DNA of 64,000 nt, from assembly GCA_028144365.1 (NCBI GenBank), contig JAOGAX010000002.1, positions 37,351-101,350 of the forward strand, given 5' to 3'. The notes below the pieces were generated by a model. It saw nothing but the letters and a program-made list of their open reading frames with translations. It ran no database searches and was not told where the DNA came from. A program made the translations under genes and the position numbers. Positions 1 to 9,148 of this stretch are shown here, piece after piece. Position 1 is the first letter of the stretch; each line of letters opens with the position of its first letter. Origin of the DNA: Aquiluna sp. (GTDB lineage Bacteria; Actinomycetota; Actinomycetes; Actinomycetales; Microbacteriaceae).

Positions 1-672
1 TTTGGGATCCTGGTTGTCTGGGACTGCTCTCACGCTGTCGGTTCAATTCAGCTTGATCTAGATGAAAACGGCGTCGATCTTGCTGTTGGTTGCACCTACA
101 AATACGGAAATTCGGGACCTGGCTCCCCCGCTTGGCTCTATGTCCGCAAGGAATTGCAACCCCAGCTCAGAGTGCCAATTCAAGGATGGTTCGCCCAGGA
201 AAAGCAGTTTGAAATGGGTGCGTTCTTTGAGCCCAGCGATGAAATCCGACGCTTCCAGATCGCCTCGCCCTCAATCATTGGCATCAGAGGGGTCGAGGTT
301 GCCTTCGAGATGATTCGAGAGGCGGGCATTGCAAACATTGAGGCCAAAGCCGCCTTAGGAACCCAGCTGATGATTGCCCTCAGCGAGCAGTGGCTCGCTG
401 AACTGGGCTTCACCCTCGCAACACCTGAGGAACCCTCCAAGCGAGGCGGCCACATCATCTTGAAGCACAAAGATGCAAAGCAAATTGCCCTGGCTCTAAG
501 GAAACTCAAGAAGGTAGTCCCCGACTACCGGGAGCCAGAGGCAATCCGGTTGGCGATCTCTCCGCTTCCAACAAGCTTTGAAGAGGTCTTTGAGGGCTTT
601 GGGCGGCTTCGAGATCTAGTCGCATCTGGGGACTACAAGCAGGTGTCAATGGAAGGCAACCGGGTTACCTAA
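1..672 (+). CDS. kynU: Kynureninase, C-terminal part (5' end outside window)
   Basis: Frame 1 is open from base 1 and reads FGILVVWDCSHAVGSIQLDLDENGVDLAVGCTYKYGNSGPGSPAWLYVRKEL..., containing the PLP-lysine region; it is followed directly by tryptophan 2,3-dioxygenase. The listed 154..672 ORF is only the internal-Met version. Confidence 0.9.
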   Translation, partial: FGILVVWDCSHAVGSIQLDLDENGVDLAVGCTYKYGNSGPGSPAWLYVRKELQPQLRVPIQGWFAQEKQFEMGAFFEPSDEIRRFQIASPSIIGIRGVEVAFEMIREAGIANIEAKAALGTQLMIALSEQWLAELGFTLATPEEPSKRGGHIILKHKDAKQIALALRKLKKVVPDYREPEAIRLAISPLPTSFEEVFEGFGRLRDLVASGDYKQVSMEGNRVT

Positions 673-680
673 GGAAGAAA

Positions 681-1505
681 ATGACTCACGATAAGCACGT
701 AACCTACATCTCCTATCTCAAGGTCGATGAGCTACTCGAGCTCCAAGAACCGCTTAGCGCGGGCCCTGAGCATGATGAGCTACTTTTCATAACCATCCAC
801 CAGGTCTATGAGCTTTGGTTCAAGCAGCTACTGCATGAGGCATCGGCTCTTCAGGTCGCTTTAGAGGCCGGAGATAGCCACCGCTCACTTGCGCTTCTTG
901 GTCGCATGCGAACCATCATGAAAACTTGCGTCTCTCAGCTGGACATCCTGGAGACCATGACGCCCCTGCAGTTCAACTCCTTTAGGGCCAGGCTCAGCTC
1001 CGCCTCTGGTTTCCAGTCCGCACAATTCAGAGAGCTGGAAGCTGTTCTTGGAAGAAGAGACCAGGCTGGCCAAGACGCAGACAAAAAGACCGGGATGGGA
1101 ATGGCTGAACACCTGATACCTGGGTCCTCGGCTAGAGAGCGCGTGGAGGCAGCGATGTCGAGAGCATCGCTCTGGGACTCTGCCATGCACTACTTCAATG
1201 GCAGGCAGGCTCTTCCGGCTGAGGCCCTGGCAAGAGACATTTCTGAGCAGTGGCAGCCCAGCGAAGCAGTCCAAGAGGTGCTGGTGTCGATTCACCGAAA
1301 TGACCCCGAAGCTGCGATGGTTGGCGAAGCCATGGTTGATCTTGACGAGGGTCTTCAGGAGTGGCGCTATCGCCACGTGAAGATGGTTGAGAGAACAATC
1401 GGGCGGAAACTGGGAACCGGGGGCTCCAGCGGAGCTGGCTACCTCGCCTCCACGTTATTCAACCCCGTCTTCCCAGACCTATGGGCCATCAGAAGCCAGT
1501 TCTGA
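681..1505 (+). CDS. kynA: Tryptophan 2,3-dioxygenase
   Basis: TYISYLKVDELLELQ, DELLFITIHQVYELWFKQLLHE and the C-terminal GTGGSSGAGYLASTL are characteristic of heme TDO. Confidence 0.93.
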   Translation: MTHDKHVTYISYLKVDELLELQEPLSAGPEHDELLFITIHQVYELWFKQLLHEASALQVALEAGDSHRSLALLGRMRTIMKTCVSQLDILETMTPLQFNSFRARLSSASGFQSAQFRELEAVLGRRDQAGQDADKKTGMGMAEHLIPGSSARERVEAAMSRASLWDSAMHYFNGRQALPAEALARDISEQWQPSEAVQEVLVSIHRNDPEAAMVGEAMVDLDEGLQEWRYRHVKMVERTIGRKLGTGGSSGAGYLASTLFNPVFPDLWAIRSQF

Positions 1506-1535
1506 GTTCTAGGCAATTGCAGCTAACCTTGCATC

Positions 1536-2024
1536 GTGGCAAAAAAGGCAATCTACCCGGGTTCGTTTGACCCCCCTACCCTCGGACACCTATCGGTTGT
1601 GCGCAGGGCAGCTGGCGTCATGGACGAGCTGGAAATTGTTGTGGTTCACAATCCCAACAAAAACGCGATGTTTTCAGGGGCTGACCGAGTAAAACTCTGG
1701 CAAGACTCCCTTGCAGAAGCTGGCCTGAGCAAGGTTCGAGTTTCGTTGCTTGAGGGTGGGCTAATTGCAGAGCATGCTGTTTCCTTAGGAGCAAACGCCA
1801 TTATCAAAGGCCTACGGACAGCAGCGGATCTTGACTATGAGCTGCAGTTTGCAAACATGAACCGGGATCTGTCGGGGATAGAGACTTTCTTCTTTGCAAC
1901 AGAGCCCGCCTACTCACACATCTCATCCTCACTGGTTCGTGAGGTTGCAGCCCTTGGTGGAGACGTCTCGGCGCATGTCCCAGGCGCGGTTGCCAAGGCG
2001 CTGAGCGAGAGGCTCGGCAAGTGA
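1536..2024 (+). CDS. coaD: Pantetheine-phosphate adenylyltransferase
   Basis: AIYPGSFDPPTLGHLSVVRRA nucleotidyltransferase motif, IIKGLRTAADLDYELQFANMNR; 162 aa; GTG start. Confidence 0.95.
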   Translation: MAKKAIYPGSFDPPTLGHLSVVRRAAGVMDELEIVVVHNPNKNAMFSGADRVKLWQDSLAEAGLSKVRVSLLEGGLIAEHAVSLGANAIIKGLRTAADLDYELQFANMNRDLSGIETFFFATEPAYSHISSSLVREVAALGGDVSAHVPGAVAKALSERLGK

Positions 2025-2521
2025 CGCTGATTGTTCAGCTCAAAGAGCTAATCAACAAGCCCGGGAACATGAAGGAGGTTGTGCTGGAGCACACCGTTTC
2101 AGAGGCCATTGGCACAGAGGTGATGGGTATTCCAGCCGGCAGCACTCTCTCGATACCGGTAAGGCTTGAATCTGTTCACGAGGGGATCCTTGCCTCCGCC
2201 GAGTTCACTGCCAGCGCCTCAGGCATTTGCTCGCGTTGCCTGGACGAAATTAGCGAGGACATCGATGTTGAAATCCAAGAGCTCTTTATGTATCGGCCGG
2301 AGCAGGAGGATGACTTCGTAGTCGAGCAAGACCGCATCGATCTCGAGCAGGCACTAATCGACTCCGTAGTTCCAGCTCTCCCCCTCAAGCCGCTCTGCAG
2401 TGAGGACTGCGCTGGGTTGTGTGCGAGGTGCGGCATAAGGATAGATGAGGACCCCTCGCACTCCCACGAGGACCCCATTGATCCAAGGTTTAGTGCTCTT
2501 GAGGGATTTGGAGAAGGCTAG
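2021..2521 (+). CDS. YceD/DUF177 family protein
   Basis: Cys-pair region CSRCLDEI and [13 protein letters not shown]; overlaps the end of coaD; typical DUF177 length. Confidence 0.85.
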   Translation: MTLIVQLKELINKPGNMKEVVLEHTVSEAIGTEVMGIPAGSTLSIPVRLESVHEGILASAEFTASASGICSRCLDEISEDIDVEIQELFMYRPEQEDDFVVEQDRIDLEQALIDSVVPALPLKPLCSEDCAGLCARCGIRIDEDPSHSHEDPIDPRFSALEGFGEG

Positions 2522-3372
2522 GCCCTAGCCATCTCCACGACATTTTTTAGCAGCATTGCCCGGGTCATAGGGCCTACTCCTCCAGGGTTTGGCGATAGGT
2601 AGCCGGCAACCTCAGCGACCTCTGGATCCACATCCCCAACTAGCTTCCCATCGACGCGGCTAATGCCGACATCCAAAACTGCGGCTCCTGGTTTGACCCA
2701 CTCTGGCTTCACAAAGTGAGGTGAGCCAATTGCCGCAACTACGATGTCTGAGCGCCTGACAACTCCAGCAATATCATTACTTGCGCTGTGAAGGAGAGTG
2801 GGGGTGGCGTCCACGCCCCGGTTACTCAGTAGCAAGCCAAGTGGCCGACCGACGGTAAGCCCCCTGCCAATCACCGCAACCTCGGCGCCTTTGGTTTCAA
2901 CCCCGTGCCGCTTCAAGAGCTCGATGATTCCGTTAGGCGTGCAGGGAAGGGGTGAGTCAAACTTGCCAGTGGCATTCATCACTAGCTTGCCTAGATTTTC
3001 AGGGTGCAGACCGTCAGCGTCCTTCTTAGGGTCGATTAGTTCAAGCATTTGATTTGCTCCCATGCCAAATGGAAGCGGGAGCTGGACTATGTAACCGGTG
3101 ACCTCGGAAGCTGAGTTTAGGTCGCTAATTGCTGCTCTCACATCGGCCTCGGTTGCTGAGGCGGGAAGGTCGATTCTTATCGACTCAATGCCAACTTCTG
3201 CGCAGTCTTGGTGTTTGCCGCCAACGTAAGAGTGCGAACCCGGGTCATCTCCGACCAGCAGAGTGCCCAGGCCAGGGGTGATTCCCTGACCGCGAAGTTT
3301 CTCAACCTCTAATGACAGCTCGCGCTTTATTTTGGCTGCGGTAGCAAGACCATCGAGTGCGATTGCCGTCAA
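2518..3372 (-). CDS. folD: Bifunctional methylenetetrahydrofolate dehydrogenase/cyclohydrolase
   Basis: [47 protein letters not shown]. Confidence 0.95.
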   Translation of the reverse strand: MTAIALDGLATAAKIKRELSLEVEKLRGQGITPGLGTLLVGDDPGSHSYVGGKHQDCAEVGIESIRIDLPASATEADVRAAISDLNSASEVTGYIVQLPLPFGMGANQMLELIDPKKDADGLHPENLGKLVMNATGKFDSPLPCTPNGIIELLKRHGVETKGAEVAVIGRGLTVGRPLGLLLSNRGVDATPTLLHSASNDIAGVVRRSDIVVAAIGSPHFVKPEWVKPGAAVLDVGISRVDGKLVGDVDPEVAEVAGYLSPNPGGVGPMTRAMLLKNVVEMARA

Positions 3373-3376
3373 GGAC

Positions 3377-4654
3377 TTACCAGTTCTCGAGGCCCTCGTA
3401 GAGGGGGAAAGCCTCAGTGAGCTTGTTTACTCTTGCCCTGAGGCTCGGAAGATCCGCACCAACCTTGAGAGCCGAGGCGATGATGTCGCCAACCTCGGTG
3501 AATTCTTCGACTCCGAAGCCACGGGTTGCCAGGGCGGCAGTACCGATGCGGATTCCGGAGGTGACCATGGGAGGCCTTGGGTCGTTGGGCACGGAGTTCT
3601 TGTTCACTGTCACGCCGGCCTCGTGAAGGATGTTCTCGGCGCTCTGGCCGTCGATGGCTGCATCGCGAAGATCAACTAGAACGAGGTGGACATCGGTGCC
3701 GCCAGTTAGAACCGAAACTCCCTCAGCCTTCATGTCAGGCTGAATCAGCCTGTCGGCGATTACCCTGGCACCGTCTATGGTTCTCTGCTGCTGCTCCTGG
3801 AATGCAGGGGACATTGCTGCCTTGTAGGCGACAGCCTTGCCGGCGATGACGTGCATCAGCGGTCCGCCCTGCTGTCCTGGGAAAACGCCTGAGTCAATCT
3901 TCTTTGCCCATTCCTGCTTGCACAAAATCATGCCCGACCTTGGGCCAGCTAGGGTCTTGTGAACGGTTGAGGAGACCACGTCCGCATAGGGCACCGGAGA
4001 TGGGTGCACCTTGCCCGCGACCAAACCGGAGAAGTGAGCCATGTCGACCCAAAGCTTCGCGCCGACCTCGTCAGCAATGGACCTAAAGGCCGCGAAGTCG
4101 AGGTGTCGTGAATAGGCGGACCATCCCGCAATTAGTACCTCTGGCCTCGTCTCTAGAGCACGCTCACGGACCATCTCCATGTCAATCAAAAAAGTCTCCG
4201 GGTGCAGCTCATAGGCGTGAGCCTCATACATCTGGCCCGAGAAGTTGAGCTTCATACCGTGCGTGAGGTGACCGCCGTGGGCAAGGCTCAGGCCGAGAAT
4301 TCTGTCACCAGGCTTTGCGAGCGCCATCATCAGCGCAGCGTTTGCGGTAGCTCCCGAGTGCGGCTGAACGTTTGCGTGTTCCGCGCCATAGAGCTCCTTA
4401 GCCCGATCTCTCGCCAAATTCTCTGCTACATCCACTGCCTCGCAACCGCCGTAGTAGCGCTTACCTGGGTATCCTTCGGCGTACTTATTTGTCAGGACAG
4501 ACCCTTGGGTCTGCAGAATTGCACGAGAGACAAAGTTCTCGCTGGCAATCATTTCTAGGGTGCCGCGCTGGCGGTCAAGCTCCTGCTGGAGCACCGCTGC
4601 GATCTCTGGGTCTACCTCGGAAAGAGGGGCATTGTGGTTTTCGGCTAGTGGCAT
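3377..4654 (-). CDS. glyA: Serine hydroxymethyltransferase
   Basis: [44 protein letters not shown]. Confidence 0.97.
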   Translation of the reverse strand: MPLAENHNAPLSEVDPEIAAVLQQELDRQRGTLEMIASENFVSRAILQTQGSVLTNKYAEGYPGKRYYGGCEAVDVAENLARDRAKELYGAEHANVQPHSGATANAALMMALAKPGDRILGLSLAHGGHLTHGMKLNFSGQMYEAHAYELHPETFLIDMEMVRERALETRPEVLIAGWSAYSRHLDFAAFRSIADEVGAKLWVDMAHFSGLVAGKVHPSPVPYADVVSSTVHKTLAGPRSGMILCKQEWAKKIDSGVFPGQQGGPLMHVIAGKAVAYKAAMSPAFQEQQQRTIDGARVIADRLIQPDMKAEGVSVLTGGTDVHLVLVDLRDAAIDGQSAENILHEAGVTVNKNSVPNDPRPPMVTSGIRIGTAALATRGFGVEEFTEVGDIIASALKVGADLPSLRARVNKLTEAFPLYEGLENW

Positions 4655-4715
4655 CCCCCAAGTTTACAAGTCCCCAGCGGCTTACCATCGCGGCTCGCTC
4701 AATAGGATTGAGCAC

Positions 4716-5570
4716 GTGAGTCAAAAAGAGCACTGGGTCCTAACTTTTGTTTGCCCCGACAAACCTGGCATTGTCCATGCGATATCTGGTGCTGTCGTTG
4801 ACGCCGGCGGAAACATCACTGAGAGCCAGCAATTCACATCTGAGGACACTGGAAGGTTTTTCATGAGGCTTCAGATAGAGGCCGATATTTCAAAGTCCGA
4901 CTTTGAAAAGCAAATCGAAAAAATAATCGGTGACTTCCAGCTTGAGTATGTGCTCGACTTTGTTGGGCGGCCAATGCGCACGGTGCTGCTTGTTTCAAAG
5001 GCCGGTCACTGCCTAAATGACGTTCTTTTCCGGCACCGCTCCGAACAGCTCCCAATTGAAGTCTCAGGAGTATTTGCCAACCACCCAGACCTTGAGTCAA
5101 TGGCAACCCTCTATGGCGCAAAGTTTGAACATCACGCAATCAATAACGGTCTTGATAAAGCCCTATTTGAAAAAAGACTTCGGGAGTTCATCCATGAAAA
5201 CAACGTCGAGCTCATAGTTCTCGCTCGCTTTATGCAGATTCTCTCGCCAGAGTTCTGCGAGGAGTTTGCGGGTCGAATAATCAACATCCACCACTCGTTC
5301 TTGCCAGGCTTTAAGGGTGCTAACCCTTACGCCCAAGCACATGCTCGTGGCGTGAAGCTAATTGGTGCAACAGCACACTTTGTTACTCAGGACCTCGACG
5401 AGGGTCCGATCATCGAACAAAACGTCACTCGTGTAGAACACAGCGACTCGAAGGGCAAGCTTGTCCAGATAGGCCAAGACGCGGAGTCCAAGACCCTCAC
5501 CCAAGCAATCAGGTGGTTCGCCGAACACCGCGTCCTGCTCGATGGTCAAAGAACCATCATCTTCCGCTAA
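4716..5570 (+). CDS. purU: Formyltetrahydrofolate deformylase
   Basis: N-terminal ACT domain (WVLTFVCPDKPGIVHAISGAVVDAGGNI) plus formyltransferase-like domain (INIHHSFLPGFKGANPYAQAHARGVKLIGATAHFVT). Start set at GTG 4716; the listed 4560 start overlaps divergent glyA. Confidence 0.94.
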   Translation: MSQKEHWVLTFVCPDKPGIVHAISGAVVDAGGNITESQQFTSEDTGRFFMRLQIEADISKSDFEKQIEKIIGDFQLEYVLDFVGRPMRTVLLVSKAGHCLNDVLFRHRSEQLPIEVSGVFANHPDLESMATLYGAKFEHHAINNGLDKALFEKRLREFIHENNVELIVLARFMQILSPEFCEEFAGRIINIHHSFLPGFKGANPYAQAHARGVKLIGATAHFVTQDLDEGPIIEQNVTRVEHSDSKGKLVQIGQDAESKTLTQAIRWFAEHRVLLDGQRTIIFR

Positions 5571-7794
5571 ACCTCAGTGCCAATGCTCCCGCTGCCATTA
5601 GCGCAGCAACTGCCAGCGCAATCTGCCAAGGGAAACTTTCTTCTCTAGGCTCCTCTGCCTCAAAGATCACAGGTTCTGCAAGTGGGGTCTCGCGTTCGAT
5701 AACCACAGTGGGACTGACAGTCTCTGATTCGCTCACCGTGACCGGCACTTCCCGAGTTTCCGACTGGGATTCTTCGGTTACCGATGCTCTTGGGGTGCTT
5801 TGCGCAACCGGGACTGGTGGTGTGGTTAGTTCGCGCTCAAGCTCGGCAGCAAGCTGCTCCTCTTGGTCAACTTCCGCAGAAACACTGTCGCTGCTAGTGA
5901 CCGGCACCACCTCAGCGCTTTCGGTCGCGGGCAGGACCTCCTCAGACTCGGTTGAGAAAGACTCCTGTGGAGACTGCTGAACAGGTTCTGGGGCCACGGG
6001 TGCAGGTCCCACTGGCGTGGGGGTGACGGGCTCTGGTGCCGCAGGAGCTGGAGGCTCAGGAGCAGCAGGTTCAGGGGCAGCAGGTTCAGGGGCAGGCGGC
6101 GATAAAGCCTCTTGAGGTTGCTCTTCAACCGGTTCTGGAGGACGAGGGTTATCAAAACCAATAACCACCGACCCGACAGCCGCTAAGTTACCGAGCAGAT
6201 CACTCACTGACGAGCTCTCTAGCGACCAAGTGCCTGAGCCATAGCCGCAGGTTGCTGTGAAGAGCCAGCCGCTTTCGCTTTCGGTACTTCCCAAACCACA
6301 GTCGAGCTCTGATGAAAACGTGACTGAGTCGGGACTAAAGCTGACGGGCTCGGAGAAGCTCAATAGCGCAGAGTAGGTAAATGGGTCATCACCTGTAACC
6401 TCCACCTGGTTCCAGGTGGCTATGGGTCCCACAGTGTCAACTCGGAAGCTGATGCTGATTGGCTGCTCGGGTGCTGCATTACCCCAAACGTCAACGAGCG
6501 AAAGTGGCCTGACCGATACCTGCACCACACCATCACTGCATGAGGAAAGCACAACCGCTGATCCACTCACTGCCAGCGAACAGCCCTCAACAACGAATGA
6601 ATCGCTACCCGGAGCCAAATTGTCCGACACCGAAAAGGAGATGGTTATCGCGCTCGAGGAAATGGCAATTGGGCTCTCTGACCACTCAAAGCTGGGACCT
6701 TGGCCATCAAACACTAAAGTCGCAACCGCATCGCTTGTCGGCCCAGCATCGCCTGTGCCAATTGAATAGGCCTGCAGAGTTAGAGTCACCTCGCCATCGG
6801 AGCAGCCAGCCAGCAAGATGCTTGCCAACTGGTTATCAACGGCGATCGAGGAGATAACGCAAGACTGGGTGGAAAGGCTCAGGTCCTCCTCCGTCAGCCC
6901 AACGATGGGTTCAGAAAGCTCAAGTGTGAAGCTTGCGGTTAGTGCACTTAGCTGCTGACCTGAAAAATCAACAACAACAGGAGCCAGCGAATAGGTGATT
7001 AGGAGCCTGCCGTGGCCAGAATTCACTCCAATTTGGTGCTCGACATTTTGGGTGTTGGCGCTCGAGGCATAGGACGAGCCTCCTCCTCCACCGCCTCCGT
7101 CGGCGCAGCAGTCGTCATCGTCGCCACCACCGCCGCCGCCTCCATACCAACCGCCGCCGCCTCCACCACCGCCTGCGTTCCAGCTGGTGCCGCCCTGACC
7201 ACCCTGACCGAAACTGCCTGCGCTAGCGGCGGAACCACCATTGGAATATCCCGCGCCACCACCAGAAGTCTGGGTTCCCCCACCACCTCCGCCTCCCTGG
7301 CCTGCGGCTCCGCTGTTGGCTACTAGTCCGCCACCCGCGGCTCCCGCGGCTCCCGAGTAGCCTCCGCCGCCTCCGCCGCCACCAGCGACGACGATTCTGT
7401 CCTCTAGCTCCAGGCCGATGCGAATATCAGTTGCTCCGCCGCCGGAGCCCTCATTGCCCCTGTTGCCGCCGGCCCTTCCGCCACCGTTGTAGCCTCCCGC
7501 TGCGGTTACGCCTTGGTTTCCAGCGCCGCCAACGAAGATGTGCAGGGTGTCCGGGATGTCGATGAGGTTGCCTGTGACGCTGCCGCCCCCACCACCGCGA
7601 GCTCCAGAGGCGCCATAGATTTCAAAGCTGAGGTTTATTGCACCCTGAGGAACCTCCCAGGTTTGCATGCTGCCGGTGTAGCCGAAGGTAATTGTGCAGA
7701 GGTTTCCCTCACAGACCGGTTCCGCGTTTGCGGGCAAGGGTATGAGGAAGACCGAGATTAGAAGTGTGATGAATGAGATGGCATGTTTTTTCAT
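5557..7794 (-). CDS. Secreted glycine-rich, Ig-like, Pro-rich tail-anchored surface protein
   Basis: Signal peptide MKKHAISFITLLISVFLIPLPANA; Gly-rich block with GGGATDIRIG and many poly-Gly runs; repeated beta-type modules (SGQQLSALTASFTLELSEPIVGLTEEDLSL); PEPAAPEPAAPEPPAP spacer; C-terminal TM PWQIALAVAALMAAGALALRFSGR. Start set at ATG 7794. Confidence 0.8.
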   Translation of the reverse strand: MKKHAISFITLLISVFLIPLPANAEPVCEGNLCTITFGYTGSMQTWEVPQGAINLSFEIYGASGARGGGGGSVTGNLIDIPDTLHIFVGGAGNQGVTAAGGYNGGGRAGGNRGNEGSGGGATDIRIGLELEDRIVVAGGGGGGGGYSGAAGAAGGGLVANSGAAGQGGGGGGGTQTSGGGAGYSNGGSAASAGSFGQGGQGGTSWNAGGGGGGGGWYGGGGGGGDDDDCCADGGGGGGGSSYASSANTQNVEHQIGVNSGHGRLLITYSLAPVVVDFSGQQLSALTASFTLELSEPIVGLTEEDLSLSTQSCVISSIAVDNQLASILLAGCSDGEVTLTLQAYSIGTGDAGPTSDAVATLVFDGQGPSFEWSESPIAISSSAITISFSVSDNLAPGSDSFVVEGCSLAVSGSAVVLSSCSDGVVQVSVRPLSLVDVWGNAAPEQPISISFRVDTVGPIATWNQVEVTGDDPFTYSALLSFSEPVSFSPDSVTFSSELDCGLGSTESESGWLFTATCGYGSGTWSLESSSVSDLLGNLAAVGSVVIGFDNPRPPEPVEEQPQEALSPPAPEPAAPEPAAPEPPAPAAPEPVTPTPVGPAPVAPEPVQQSPQESFSTESEEVLPATESAEVVPVTSSDSVSAEVDQEEQLAAELERELTTPPVPVAQSTPRASVTEESQSETREVPVTVSESETVSPTVVIERETPLAEPVIFEAEEPREESFPWQIALAVAALMAAGALALRFSGR

Positions 7795-7806
7795 GCCGCA
7801 AAAGCT

Positions 7807-7838
7807 AAAACTCCCTGCAGTTTCCTGCAGGGAGTTTT
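7807..7838 (-). terminator. Rho-independent terminator downstream of icd
   Basis: Perfect 14-bp inverted repeat AAAACTCCCTGCAG-TTTC-CTGCAGGGAGTTTT, with a TTTTAGCTTTT tract on the minus strand. Confidence 0.8.
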
Positions 7839-7864
7839 CCACAGCCCCGGTTGGGGGCTAGTTA

Positions 7865-9082
7865 TTAGGCCATTGCCTTGCGCATGTTCTCAGCGAGGGT
7901 TGCCATGAACTCCTCGGTGGTCTGCCACTTCTGGTCCTTGCCGACTAAAGCGGCAAGGTCCTTGGTCATGTGGCCAGACTCTACGGTTTTGATGATCACG
8001 TCTTCAAGAGTCTGGGCAAACTTTGCAACCTCAGGGGTGCCATCCAGCTTGGCTCGGTGCATCAGACCGCGGGTCCAGGCGAAGATCGAGGCGATTGGGT
8101 TTGTGGAGGTCTTCTCACCCTTCTGCCACTGGCGGTAGTGGCGGGTTACGGTGCCGTGGGCAGCTTCTGCGAGCGCCGACTTGCCGTCTGGGGTAGTCAG
8201 TACTGAGGTCATCAGTCCCAGCGATCCAAATCCCTGAGCAACGGTGTCGGACTGGACGTCACCGTCGTAGTTCTTACATGCCCAGACATAGCCACCCTCC
8301 CACTTCAAAGAGGCTGCAACCATGTCGTCAATGAGCCTGTGCTCATAGGTCAGTCCCGCGCTCGCGAACTTGTCCGCGTACTCGGCGTCGAAAATCTCTT
8401 GGAAGGTGTCCTTGAAGGCGCCGTCGTAGGCCTTCAGGATGGTGTTCTTGGTTGACATGTATACGGGGTATCCGCGGGATAGGCCGTAGTTGAATGATGC
8501 CCTAGCAAAGTCTCTGATCGAGTCGATGTAGTTATACATGCCCATTGCCACGCCGCCGTTCTCCGGGTACTCAGCAATCTGCATTGTCTGAGGCTCGGAG
8601 CCATCGGCTGGGGTCCAGGTCATGGTGACAACGCCCTTGCCCGGCACCTTAAAGTCTGTTGCCTTGTATTGATCTCCGTGAGCGTGACGACCAATCACAA
8701 TCGGCTTGGTCCAGCCAGGTACAAGCCTGGGAACATTGGAGATGATGATGGGCTCGCGGAAGACCACGCCGCCGAGAATGTTTCGAATGGTGCCGTTTGG
8801 GCTGCGCCACATCTTCTTGAGTCCAAATTCTTCGACTCTTGCCTCATCGGGGGTGATAGTCGCACACTTCACACCGACCCCGTGGGTCTTAATGGCGTTC
8901 GCGGCATCGATGGTGACCTGGTCATCTGTCTCATCACGGTGCTGAACCGAGAGATCGTAGTACTCGAGATCGATGTCCAAGAAGGGCAGGATCAGGTTGT
9001 CCTTGATGTCCTGCCAGATGATGCGAGTCATCTCATCGCCATCAAGCTCAACAACCTTGCCAACTACCTTGATTTTGCTCAT
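7865..9082 (-). CDS. icd: NADP-dependent isocitrate dehydrogenase
   Basis: [69 protein letters not shown]. Start set at ATG 9082, preceded by GGAGAAAA. Confidence 0.95.
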   Translation of the reverse strand: MSKIKVVGKVVELDGDEMTRIIWQDIKDNLILPFLDIDLEYYDLSVQHRDETDDQVTIDAANAIKTHGVGVKCATITPDEARVEEFGLKKMWRSPNGTIRNILGGVVFREPIIISNVPRLVPGWTKPIVIGRHAHGDQYKATDFKVPGKGVVTMTWTPADGSEPQTMQIAEYPENGGVAMGMYNYIDSIRDFARASFNYGLSRGYPVYMSTKNTILKAYDGAFKDTFQEIFDAEYADKFASAGLTYEHRLIDDMVAASLKWEGGYVWACKNYDGDVQSDTVAQGFGSLGLMTSVLTTPDGKSALAEAAHGTVTRHYRQWQKGEKTSTNPIASIFAWTRGLMHRAKLDGTPEVAKFAQTLEDVIIKTVESGHMTKDLAALVGKDQKWQTTEEFMATLAENMRKAMA

Positions 9083-9148
9083 TTTTCTCCTGAAATTACT
9101 GCGCACCTGGCGCAAAGCCTCGCCTAGCCTATCGTTTAGCATTGAACA

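Noticed and set aside
885-1376. 163-aa minus-strand ORF inside kynA
   Set aside because: Fully antisense to a well-conserved gene; no recognisable motif.
3577-3849. Arg/Pro-rich ORFs antisense to glyA and other conserved genes (e.g. 3577..3849, 43336..43884, 37004..37483)
   Set aside because: Typical high-GC shadow ORFs without start context or coherent composition.
4560-4715. Extended N-terminus of purU
   Set aside because: Would overlap glyA on the opposite strand; the ACT domain starts at GTG 4716.
5513-5980. 155-aa plus-strand ORF
   Set aside because: Overlaps purU end and is antisense to the Pro/Ser-rich stalk; composition mirrors the antisense strand.
7012-7326. Plus- and minus-strand shadow ORFs in the glycine-rich gene (7012..7326 +, 7023..7286 -, 7513..7761 +)
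   Set aside because: Low-complexity translations of the GGN-repeat DNA in other frames; the 761-aa frame has the coherent domain layout.
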